Below, piece after piece: positions 28,718 to 38,237 of a stretch of 64,000 bases of DNA. The translations under genes and the position numbers were made by a program. The number at the start of each line of letters is the position of its first letter. Within the stretch, counting starts at the first letter, position 1. The notes beneath the pieces are model-generated. The model ran no database searches, was not told the DNA's origin, and saw only the letters and a program-made list of their open reading frames with translations. This DNA is from Porphyra umbilicalis (Eukaryota > Rhodophyta > Bangiophyceae > Bangiales > Bangiaceae): positions 736,934-800,933 of the forward strand of contig KV918762.1 of assembly GCA_002049455.2 (NCBI GenBank), written 5' to 3'.

Positions 28718-30600
28718 GTAGTGAAGCGGTTCTATGCACAAACACGATGGTTCGTCGTCTGGCCGAAATGACCTCTCGATCAGCTCTGTCCTTCGAAGGA
28801 ACTGCCCCGGAAATCGACCCACAGCCCAGCCTTCCCCCTCCAGGAGGAGAGGATCACGGCAAAGCCCAGGGGGGAATCGTAGTCCAAAGAAGAGTTGGTT
28901 TTATGAAACGGCGACGGGGACGGCGCCCCCGCTGTCAATAAACCCCTCCTCAACCCGAACGCCGGTGGCCAAAGTAGCCACCCCAAATGCGCCAAACAGA
29001 TACATCCCTCCGAAGCGAAAAGTTCAAACAAGTAGTAGGGGTGCTGGGAGAACCACTGGGGAAAAGCCCCGGCCCCGACCGAATCCGATCTCTTCGAGAT
29101 CTGGACAAATCGGTTTCTTGCTGGCCCGGATCGGGATATTTTGAGACGGCACCCGGGGGTGTGCTGTCGACAGCTGAGGGGCCACGCCCCTTCCAACTGT
29201 ATGACCCCCGACAGCCTCACAGCCCCCTCATCGCGTGACGTGGCGTCCCTGCCCATTACGAGACGACCCCTGAGGAGGGGGTTCCGGCCCGGCCCCCCGG
29301 CCGGATGCCGGCCACAACCGCCACCCCCCCCTCGCCGATCCTCGCCCCAGAGTAGTTGTCGAGGTTGGTCCAAGGACTGGATCGGCCCCACGCCACACCG
29401 GCGTGGCATGGCGCGCGGCCCGCACCGGTGCGGCCCCCATACCCCCCGTGACGCACATTGGCCCCACCCCTCCCCGTGGGCCCACACGCACACCCCTGTC
29501 TCACCCCCCCACCACGTGCAACTCCGCGGCTCCTCCCCACCACCTCGCGACGGAACCCATCCGCGCTGGTTGCAACGCGGTGCTCGCCGACTCGTTCCTC
29601 CTCCCACCCCACGACGTGCCGTGCACCCCCCCCCTGTGGTGTTCGTCGCTTCTTGCTTCTTGCTGCTGTTGGCCCTCGGGGGGTCCCCCCCCCCCCCCCC
29701 CCCTCCTCCACTGCGCGATTGCCCCTACCACCCTCGTCGCACCGAGGACCCGGCGGCCCCCCCCCCCGACAACAAGGTGTTCGCGCCTGCGTCGTCCTCC
29801 GCGATGGCCGACAAGAAGAGGAGATGACATCCTCCACCGCTGTGGGCCCCCTACCCGTGCTGTCCACCCGTAGACGTGGGCGCCGGCGTAAAAGCGCGAG
29901 GCGGCCCGCATGGGCGAAGCTCACACGCTGGCCCACGCGACGTTCCGGGGCATCGACTCGGTGCGCCTCGCCAACCCGTTCGCCAAGCTCGATGCGGCCA
30001 TGCCGCACGCCCTTGTACCGTCCCTCGATGACCGAGCCTCGTCGATCACCGTGATGCGGCGTAGCCGCGAGGTGGTGTACCGTCGTTCTCACGTCGGCTT
30101 CATGGACGGCCCCTCTGGGGACTTGCCGTTGGTGTCGACCTTCGCCTATTTCTTGACGTCTCCCCCGCTCATCGGGCGTCCGACAAGGAATACCTCACGA
30201 CGTTTCAGTCGACGACCGCCCGCAACCACCACGGGGCGGGCTCACAGGCCACCTCGTAGCCCGTCATCGAGCGGAGAACCTAAGTTGCGCCACCGCGACG
30301 CGCTCGCGCTTGAGCCTGTTGACTCCCGCGTGGTGCTTCGGGGTGGAGGTTCCATACGGCAGCATGGCAGAACTCCCGTGGGTGGTCGCGGACACGACGG
30401 ACAACCTACACGCCCGGCGGCATACTCCGTGGGCCATCCTCCGTATCGAGTGGGCCCGCCTCGAGGCGCCGCTGAACAAGGGGAGGATGAAACACGACGG
30501 GAGAGGGGGGACCACCCCACGGCGTTGTAGTAGTTCAGAGTGTAGAAGGTGTCGTTGCGTCGACGGTGCCGGTCGGCGCGTCAGTGACTAGTAGACCCCG
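28718..30600 (+). mobile_element. Unrecognised repeated element, copy G1
   Basis: From 28718 it matches 62715-64000 (G2) in the same orientation for at least 1.2 kb. The shared part has an upstream region ending in poly-C runs, then an ORF start (ATG at 29804 here, 63764 in G2). In G1 the ORF is frameshifted after seven codons, but the conserved stretch LAHATFRGIDS...NPFAKLDAAMPH is readable from 29910. It continues as ITVMRRSREVVYRRSHVGFMDG, then in a shifted frame to LPWVVADTTDNLHARRHTP near 30400. The right end is not defined; homology to G2 cannot be followed past the window edge. The left end replaces the gag start of element E. Confidence 0.6.
29910..30591 (+). pseudogene. Hypothetical G-element protein, frameshifted (G1)
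   Basis: Readable as three pieces: 29910 to about 30140; about 30140-30245 (SDKEYLTTFQSTTARNHHG in the next frame); and 30310-30591 (SMAELPWVVADTTDNLHAR). No database family recognised. The intact N-terminus is seen in G2. The protein has no evident signal peptide, membrane helix or zinc motif. A capsid-type or DNA-binding role in an unknown element is possible but unsupported. Confidence 0.4.
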
Positions 30601-31549
30601 CTTAGGTCATTTGCATACCCCGCAGGAGTGCGCCCATTGTACCCCGACCCGAATCCCGGTCCCACCTTGCGGTCCGCCTGCTGACAGATCCGCACGGGCC
30701 AGCCGGCCCGATCCGCCCACTCAGGATACGTCCACGATGCCCGATCAATTTGGCCGGACGGCACGGCCACGGGAAGGGTCACGATCCCGCCGCGCGACAG
30801 TGCGTGTCACCACCACAGCCACGTGGCTCCGACCGGGACACGTGTCATAAACAAAAATTCGGCCACGATTCGGAACTTGAAGACCCACGTGTCCCACATG
30901 GAACTCGACTCAGGCGAGGAAGATCTGTCAACACCTTACGTCTCAGTCCGCCATCCTTAGAATGCTTACCTCCAGAACAGATGGCAGTCGGCAGCAAAGA
31001 AAGAACAGCAAAACGAGAAGTAGATCAGCATCAACAGGAACACCACCAGGAAGGGCTTAGCCGTCCGCCCCCTGTCCCTGGACGGACCCGCCCCCACGAA
31101 GCACTCAACCCCCCTCAGACCCCCCCCCCTCACAGAGCCATCTGTTCCTGTGAGCTACCAGTCCCCGGTCCCCCCTGCGCCCAATCTGCCGCCTCCTTTT
31201 CCTTCAGCGCAGATGCAAAAAATAATTGGCAGCGGTAGAGATGTGCTTTCCGATCAATGCAGGAAAACATCAACAACAGGTTGCGGCGGGGCGGTAGAGG
31301 AGGCGGCAGTGGACGTGACGATTGCGTCGTCCACGATGGCCGTGGTCCTTGCTTCTGTGGGCCGACTTCAATTTTAGTTCGCTGTGCACGAGTCTTGAAA
31401 ATATGGTTAACAAACGCAAACAAAATGCGGACATATTGGAGTTTCAAGAAAACCACTCTTGTCCCAGTCTTGTTCTGTAACGTAAATGTTGAGCAGCCTG
31501 CAGTATATTCAATAACTATCGGTCCGGGGTCGCCGTCGTCGGCACCACC
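30601..31549. other. Unassigned sequence between G1 and LTR J
   Basis: No sustained coding frame, no repeat shared with the rest of the window, no RNA gene seen. It may hold the decayed remainder of G1. Confidence 0.4.
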
Positions 31550-32151
31550 TGTAGCACCACGAGGTCGGGGGTGGTGCCGGGGCACGGCGCGGGGGGAGCC
31601 GGGGTCGGGCGGACACGACCCCCACCGGCACACGGGCCTGGTGTCCCCTCGGGCCACGGGCATAGCGCCCACACTGGGTGTGGGGCCGTGCGGTGCGTGC
31701 AACCCGGCCTGGCGGCGCGCAGCCGCGGCCGGCGGGCCCGCGCGGGGCGGCGGTTATGTCGAGCGGCGAGCGCTCCCGCGTAGCCACGCCACCGGCCGCC
31801 ACGTGCCGCCACGTCAGGCAGGGGCGCCCGGTCCCGATTCCCCCTCGTCTCTACTTACCGCATTGGGGGACTTGTATTGCATTGTACTTCGTTGTATTGG
31901 TTGGTCGGCGGCGCGGGCCAATTCTCATTAGGAGAATTGGGCCCACGCAACGGTTTCCGCCCTTTTAGGACGAAGGGCGACGACGGTGGGAGGCACCGTC
32001 GTCGCCGGCCAGTAAACCGTGCCTTGCGTCATCACCTCTGGCGGCCTGACTTTCCGGGTCCGATGGCCCTATAGCAGTGCACGTTCGGAGGGGGCACGTG
32101 CGGGATGCTTCCCTCCCCCGTATGACTTGATCCACATTCTGTTGTGCTACA
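31550..32151 (+). repeat. LTR J (C-type gypsy LTR)
   Basis: 602 bp with perfect 8-bp terminal inverted repeats, TGTAGCAC...GTGCTACA. It carries the two hairpins of this LTR type at 31918-31940 and 31976-32006. It is followed 2 nt later by the same PBS as C and I, so this is a 5' LTR and not a solo LTR. The 3' LTR is not in the window. Confidence 0.8.
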
Positions 32152-32153
32152 TT

Positions 32154-32172
32154 TGGCGCTCCGGGTGAGACC
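32154..32172 (+). other. Primer-binding site of element J
   Basis: TGGCGCTCCGGGTGAGACC, identical to the sites of elements C and I over this length. Confidence 0.75.
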
Positions 32173-32382
32173 TGCTTGTTGCCGTAGCTGCTCGCGGGAC
32201 GAACCGTCCTAGCACTTTGGTTGTGGTTGCCTTGGTGGGGTTGTCTTGGGTGCGATGCCATTTGAGGACATTGTGATCGACCGTTTTCCTGTCGCCGTTT
32301 CGGATCACGGCTCTTCCTCAACTTCCCTGCAGAACGATGACTACGCGTGGCTCAAGGCTCGTGTCGGGCAAGGGGCACCGCA

Positions 32383-32724
32383 ATGTCGTCGGCAGGAGAT
32401 GACGAGGCGCCGGCCGGGCGTCTTCTGGGCCCGGGGTGGGATTGGGGTGAAGCGCTGAGCGGTGGCGGCAGGTCGGTGGCCGTGGAGGACGGACCCACGG
32501 TCCTTAGACCCCGGCTGCACGCACCCGTCCGTGACTTGCGTCCCAGCCGCTTCGGAACGAGACGCTCGGGCCGCGGCGGCGTCGCACTGGGTGCCAGGGG
32601 GCCTATGTTACTTGTAACCCCTGGGCGGACCGGGCCCCGCCGATGGTGCGGGACCCACCGGAGAACCTTTTCCAAAGGAGGTGGCGGAAGGGTGCACGGA
32701 GCGCAGCGCCCTGGGGCCCGGTAG
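32383..32724 (+). pseudogene. Possible gag N-terminus of element J
   Basis: Short frame starting MSSAGDDEAPAGRLLGPGWD downstream of the PBS, in the position where C and I start gag. It ends at a stop at 32722. Similarity to C gag is only compositional (Arg/Gly/Pro-rich N-terminus). Downstream to 33048 another frame reads QPLAQQQQLELELWRKVERAV before the tandem repeats begin, so the element is truncated. Confidence 0.35.
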
Positions 32725-33048
32725 GGCAAGCAAAATCTTTGTCTTCCGCTGGCGGTGTCAGCGACAAGGGCGGTCGCATGCGACAGTCCCAAGGTGTTTA
32801 CTCAAACACCAAGTTCAAGGTCAGCTACGAGGTGCCGCGCACAAAAAGGTCGCATGCCTATGGCCGCGACAAGCAGGGCGCATGCTCGAAACGCGTCCGC
32901 CAAGAAGGACGAGATAAGACGTGAAGACCGATCCGGACGTGACTTCCGAGTGCAACCCTTAGCGCAGCAACAGCAGCTTGAATTGGAACTGTGGAGGAAG
33001 GTGGAGCGCGCCGTGGGCAACTGCGGCCGCGGTGTCAACGGCAGTGCG

Positions 33049-33836
33049 GCGATCAAGACGTGGGCGGTCGCCGCCGACGACGTCTTCCTCCGCCTCGGAT
33101 CGACTTGGCCGTCGTGGTCACGGCGGCGATGCCGGTGCTGGCGTACCCCACGCGGGGGACGCTGATTGGTGCTCAGCGCCTCCCGCCGTGGGGTGGCGGG
33201 ACGCCCAGTACTGGCAGCGTCGCGTCGGGGGCGTGGCCCCGGCGCACGACAAGGTCAGGACGAGACGGGGTGGCGACGCCACAGCGCCGCATGGGCGCGG
33301 TGGAACGCGGCCAGCCGCCTTGCCGACGCGTCGTTGTGGACGCCGATGCGGCGATCGAGACGTGGGCGGTCGCCGCCGACGACGTCTTCCACCGCCTTGG
33401 ATCGACTCGGCCGTCGTGGTCACGGCGGCGATGCCGGTGCTGGCGTACCCCACGCGGGGGACGCTGATTGGTGCTCAGCGCCTCCCGCCGTGGGGTTGCG
33501 GGACGCCCAGTACTGGCAGCGTCGCGTAGGGGGCGTGGCCCCGGCGGACGACAAGGTCAGGACGAGACGGGGTGGCGACGCCACAACGCCGCATGGGCGC
33601 GGTGGAACGCGGCCAGCCGCCTTGCCGACGCGTCGTTGCGGACGCCGATGCGGCGATCGAGACGTGGGCGGTCGCCGCCGACGACGTCTTCCTCCGCCTC
33701 GGATCGACTCGGCCGTCGTGGTCACGTCGGCAATGCCGGTGCTGGCGTACTTCACGCCGAGGACGCTGATTGGTGCTCAGCGCCTCCCGCCGTGGGGTTG
33801 CGGGACGCCCAGCACTGGCAGCGTCGCGTCGGGGGT
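33049..33836. repeat. 302-bp tandem repeat, about 2.6 copies
   Basis: Unit starts at 33051 (GATCAAGACGTGGGCGG), 33353 and 33655, exactly 302 bp apart. Copies differ by scattered substitutions. 302 is not a multiple of 3, so the open frames rotate. The last copy breaks off at about 33836, shortly before the 103-bp array. Confidence 0.9.
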
Positions 33837-33908
33837 TGGTTCTCGGCCGCTGCCGGTCGGCTGCAGCGGCCGAGGCCAATTGGGCGGCGGCCACGCACGG
33901 GGCGGTAC

Positions 33909-35148
33909 CCCTGGCGACGCGCCGGCGTGCGAAGAGGGCGGCACGCCAGTGGGGCGGCGCCCTGGTCGCCGGCGTACGGCGCGGTGAGCGACGCGCCGGT
34001 GGGGCGGCGCCCCTGGCGACGCGCCGGCGAGTGAAGGGGGGCGGCACGCCAGCGGGGCGGCGCCCTGGTCGCCGGCGGTCGGCGCGGTGGGCAACGCGCC
34101 GGTCGGGCGCTGCCCCTGGCGACGCGGCGGCCGGTGAAGGAGGGCGGCATCCGAGTGGGGCGGCGCCCTGATCGCCGGCGGGCGGTGCAATGGGCGACGC
34201 GCCGGTGGGGAAGTGCCCCGGGCGACCTGCCGGCGAGTGAAGGGGGGCGGCACGCCCGTGGGGCGGCGCCCTGGTCGCCGGCAGTCGGCGCGGTGGGCAA
34301 CGCGCCGGTCGGGCGCTGCCCCTGGCGACGCGGCGGCCGGTGAAGGAGGGCGGCATCCGAGTGGGGCGGCGCCCTGATCGCCGGCGGGCAGTGCAATGGG
34401 CGACGCGCCGGTGGGGAAGTGCCCCTGGCGACCCGCCGGCGAGGGAAGGGGGGTGGCACACCCGTGGGGCGGCGCCCTCGTCGCCGGCGGTCGGCGCGGT
34501 GGGCGACGCGCCGGTGGGGCAGTGCCCCTGGCGACGCGCCAGCGCGTGAAGGGGGGCGGCATGCCAGTGGGGCGGCGCCCTGATCGCCGGCGGTCAGCGC
34601 GGTGGGCAACGCGCCGGTCGGGCGGTGCCTCTTGCGACGCGAGGGCCAGTGAAGGGGGGCGGCATGCGAAAGGGGTGGCTCCCCAACCGCCGGCGGTCAG
34701 CGCGGTGGGCGACGCGCCGGTCGGGTGGTGCTTCTGGCGACGCGCGGGCAAGTGAAGGGGGGCGGCATGCGAGTAAGGCGGCGCCCTGATCGCCGGCGGT
34801 CGGCGCGGTGGGCAACGCGCCGGTGGGGCGGTGCCCCTGGGGACGCGCCGGCTAGTGAAGGGGGGAGGCACGCCTGTGGGGCGGCGCCCTGATCGCCGGC
34901 GGTCGGCGCGCTGGGCGACGCTCCGGTGAGGCGGCGCCCCTGCCTACGCGCCGGCGAGTGAAGGGGGGCGGTACGCCAGTGGGGCGGCGCCCTGGTCGCC
35001 GGCGGTCGGCGCGGCGGGCGACCCGCCGGTCGGGCGGTGCCCCTGGCGACGCGCCGGCGAGAAAAGGAGGGCTTCACGCCAGTGGAGCGGCGCCCTGAGC
35101 GCCGGCGGTCAGCGCGGTGGGCGACGCGCCGGTCGGGCGGTGCCCCTG
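33909..35148. repeat. 103-bp satellite, 12 units without indels
   Basis: The anchor CCTGGCGAC (with substitutions) occurs at 33909, 34012, 34115, 34218, 34321, 34424, 34527, 34630, 34733, 34836, 34939, 35042 and 35145, always 103 bp apart. Units differ by many substitutions, but none by length. Units 3-4 and 5-6 are near-identical, showing a later duplication of a 206-bp dimer. All three minus frames are largely open, giving Pro/Arg/Ala-rich translations with a 103-residue super-period; I regard these as compositional. The array ends flush against the broken integrase of element F. Confidence 0.92.
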
Positions 35149-38100
35149 GTGTACCGTTCAACTTGCCCATTGGTTTGGGGATGATACGCCGTGGTGCGAA
35201 CCGTTTCAATGCCAAGCATTTTCATCACAGCGATGAAGAAGTTCGACATGAACTGGGGCCCTTGGTCTGATAGGATCCGGTCCGGTGGCCCGTAGGCTGA
35301 CACCTACGCGTCGATGATGGCTGACGCCACTGACATAGCCGTGATTCGCCGCAAGGCGACGCACTTGGTGAGCTTGGCGAAACGTTCGGTGATATCCAAG
35401 ATGAAGTGGCTGCCCTTCTTGGAGGCCGGCATGGGCCCAAAGATGTCAAAGGATAGCTCCGTGAGAGGCTCGGTAGCCTGGAACAGGGTCAAGGGCGTGG
35501 TTTGTCGCCGCAAGGCGAGGCGGTTTTGCGCACACGTTGTGCATTTGGTGATGGTCGAATGAATATCCGTCACCATTGAAGGCCAGTAGTATGCCTGACG
35601 CATTGTGTAGTACATCCGGTTCATACCAGGATGGGCGGCCATGGTTGCTTGGTGCTCGAGGGTCATCACGCGTTCGCGTAGAGACTTTGGAATAACCAAT
35701 TGTTCGCCGTAAGGCGCACGGCGGTACAGAGCGTGATGCTCATCGCGGAAGAAGGCCTTGGCCGTTCCGCGCTCTACGCGAGTGGACATCTCGACGCAGA
35801 AGTCGTCTGTTTGTTGTGCTTCGACAACATCGTCGAACTCTTCCGGTTCCGGTGTGTCGGTACCCGTGTACCTCCCCGTTCTTAAGCCGTTGGCCGTCTC
35901 GGCCAATGCCAGACAAGGTATATCATCATGGATATCTTCTGGCTGCGCCACTGTCGAGGCGCGCGACAGGAAGTCGGGCAAGTGGTGCGATGCACCTGGT
36001 TTATAAACCTTATCGAATGCGTATTCGGAAATGCGAAGTCGCCATCGCATCAAGCGTCCGCTTGAGTCGGTCGTGCTGTAGATCCAGCTAAGTGCTTGGT
36101 GATCCGTTCGGATGAGGAACCGTTGTCCGTCGAGGAAGTGCCTCAACTTGAGGACAGCCCACACGACGCCGAGGAGTTCGCGCTCCGTGGTGGAGTAGTT
36201 TTGCTCTGCAGCAGTCAGTCCTCGGCTTCAATATCCGACAGGGTGAAGCAGTTCGCCCGGCTCCTCTTGGAGGAGGGTACAACCATATTGGTCGGCGCAT
36301 GCGTCCACGTCAACGACGAGCTTCCGATTGGCCTTCGGCAAGGCAAATACCGCTGGGCACAACAGTGCGTTGCGAAGGTCCTCGAAGGCGGAGATAGCCA
36401 CGTCCGTCGGTGATGGTAAATCCGGTGGGATCTCGGCCTTAGTCAGGGCGTTCAGGGGCTTTGCTCGTTTGGAAAAGTCTTTGACAAACGGTCGATAGAC
36501 GTTGCACATGCCCAAGAAGCTTTTCAGCTGGGTCTTTGTAGTTGGGAACTTGGCATGCTTCAGAGCATCCACGTTTTTGTTGTGCACGTGCAGTTGCCCG
36601 GGGCGGACAATGTGTCCTAGGTACTCGACCTCATCGGAGAACCACGTGCACTTTTCCAAGTTGAGGGTGACCCCGGCTTCTCGGAGACGGTGAAGAACCG
36701 TGTCAACGTCTTTGACGTGTTGTTCTGTGTTGGCGGAGAAGATGATGACATTGTCTCAGTAGACAAGGCATATCTGCCACTTCAAGCCCGAGAGGATAAT
36801 ATTCAACGCGCGCTGAAAGGTAGCGGGCGCGTTCGTCAAGCCGAAAGGCATGGATAACCAGTGGTATATACCACAATGCGTTGTGAACGCTGTCTTCTCT
36901 TGGTCTTTCTTGCGTAAGGGCACTTTCCAGTATCCCGCGGTGCAATCGAGAGACGTGAACACCTGGGCATCTCCCAAGGAGTCGAGGCAGTCCTCCATCC
37001 GAGGCAAGGGATAAGCATCCTTCTTGGTGATGTTGTTTAACCGACGATAGTCGACACAGAATCGGGCTTTGCCGTTCTTCTTTGGTACAATTACCTCGGG
37101 GCTTGCCCAAGCACTATGGCTAGGGGCAATGACGTTGAGCTTCAACATCTTGTTCATCTGATCAGCGATGATCTGCCGCTTGAACGGCCCGGTCCGGTAG
37201 GGTTGGGCCCGTATGGGCAGAGCGTCCGGAGGAGTGACGATGGCGTGCTGCGTAGCACGGATGACACCTAGGGTTCAATTCCACATAGACGAATGCGTCT
37301 CAAGCATGTCTCGAATCTGCTTGTGCAGGTACTCGGGTGCCTCACTGAGGTCGAGGTCCTCGAGAGGGTCACGACTCGCGTCGTCCGATGATTTATCGGT
37401 GTCACCCTTTGGGGTGTTGTCATCCAAGACGGCGGAAAGCATCGGCCCTTGGTAGGGTTCCGCAAACCCCAAGGTAGAGTTCTTGCGAACAACGACTTGG
37501 TCCTTGCCGAAGTTGCATAACTTGACCAGGAATGGTTCGTCCGGTTTGACGATGGCGATGCCGCGGGCGACTGCCATGGACTGGTGTCGGCACAACCGAA
37601 TGTTCGGTGTGATGGTAACCATACCAGGCGTGTCGCACGTGGCCATGATCCACTCCTCCTTGTGTCCGTTGACACGCACCTGTTTGCAGGCTCGAACCCG
37701 AGCGGGTTTATCTTGCCAGTGGCGGTCCCACGCGCTGTCGTCAAGACAAGCTAAGATCGGCGTTGGCCGAGGTTGCTCTTCCGTGCATCGCACGTGCTCT
37801 TGCCAGACGATCTTGCGCAAGCGCGGCAGAATGCCCTCGATGTTTTGTTCAATGAACTCGGTGCAAAGAATGCACGGGACTGACAAGTTGTCGGCAACGA
37901 GGAATCGGTCAAATAGACGCACACCTCCGGTGTCTACATACAGATGTATGGCATACTTCGTCACGAGACGATTGTTGTTTGCAACTCGGATGCGCGGAAG
38001 CGTGGTCAATTCTTCGGCGTAAGCCATCCACTTCGAAGGGAGAACACTTGTTCGCCCTATGTTCACCCCGGCGCCCGTGTCTAAGACAGGGCGGAAACTT

Positions 38101-38237
38101 CGCATTACGCGCAGGCATGGGCCTAACGTGGCTGCGATCTCATAGTGCCGAAGCGCACGACGTAAGAGTCTTGTCACCGTACGCTTTCGCGTTCCGCCGG
38201 GCAACCCCAAGTCGGGCACCCGGCCTAGACGTTTTTT
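35149..38237 (-). pseudogene. Pol of element F: protease, RT, RNase H, integrase (partial), four nonsense codons
   Basis: Entered from gag by -1 shift at 38231-38237. Protease VLDTGAGVNIGRTSVLPSKW is intact. RT: ARFCVDYRRLNNI, FTSLDCTAGYWKVPL, PFGLTNAPATFQRAL. The catalytic box is ruined: Tyr-stop(TGA, 36756)-Asp-Asn where E has YLDD. RNase H: VVDVDACADQYGCTLLQEEP, YSTTERELLGVVWAV, RTDHQALSWIYS. Integrase zinc region (HPGMNRMYYTMRQAYYWPSM, KCTTCAQNR), then the core with SFDIFGP, ILSDQGPQF and NGQVERY (Glu kept). Stops: TGA 37275 and TGA 36228, both shared with E; TGA 36756 and TAG 35304, both private. All are in one frame. The last codons before 35149 already read into satellite sequence. Confidence 0.85.
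38196..38237 (-). promoter_or_regulatory. Putative -1 ribosomal frameshift signal, gag/pol of element F
   Basis: Minus strand: slippery heptamer AAAAAAC (38237-38231), in phase as TCA AAA AAC. One codon (GTC) then precedes the gag stop TAG (38227-38225). A 6-nt spacer leads to a stem GCCGGG (38224-38219) pairing with CCCGGC (38201-38196); an inner CCC/GGG pairing is possible in the loop. The -1 frame continues open into the protease. Confidence 0.8.

Noticed and set aside
29580-29800. Pro-rich ORF over poly-C runs
   Set aside because: Translation of homopolymer tracts. The length differs between G1 and G2 without frame preservation.
31550-32151. Solo LTR
   Set aside because: A PBS and a gag-like start follow it, so it is the 5' LTR of a truncated element.
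33909-35148. CRISPR-like array
   Set aside because: There are no unique spacers; the whole 103-bp unit repeats, and the context is eukaryotic.
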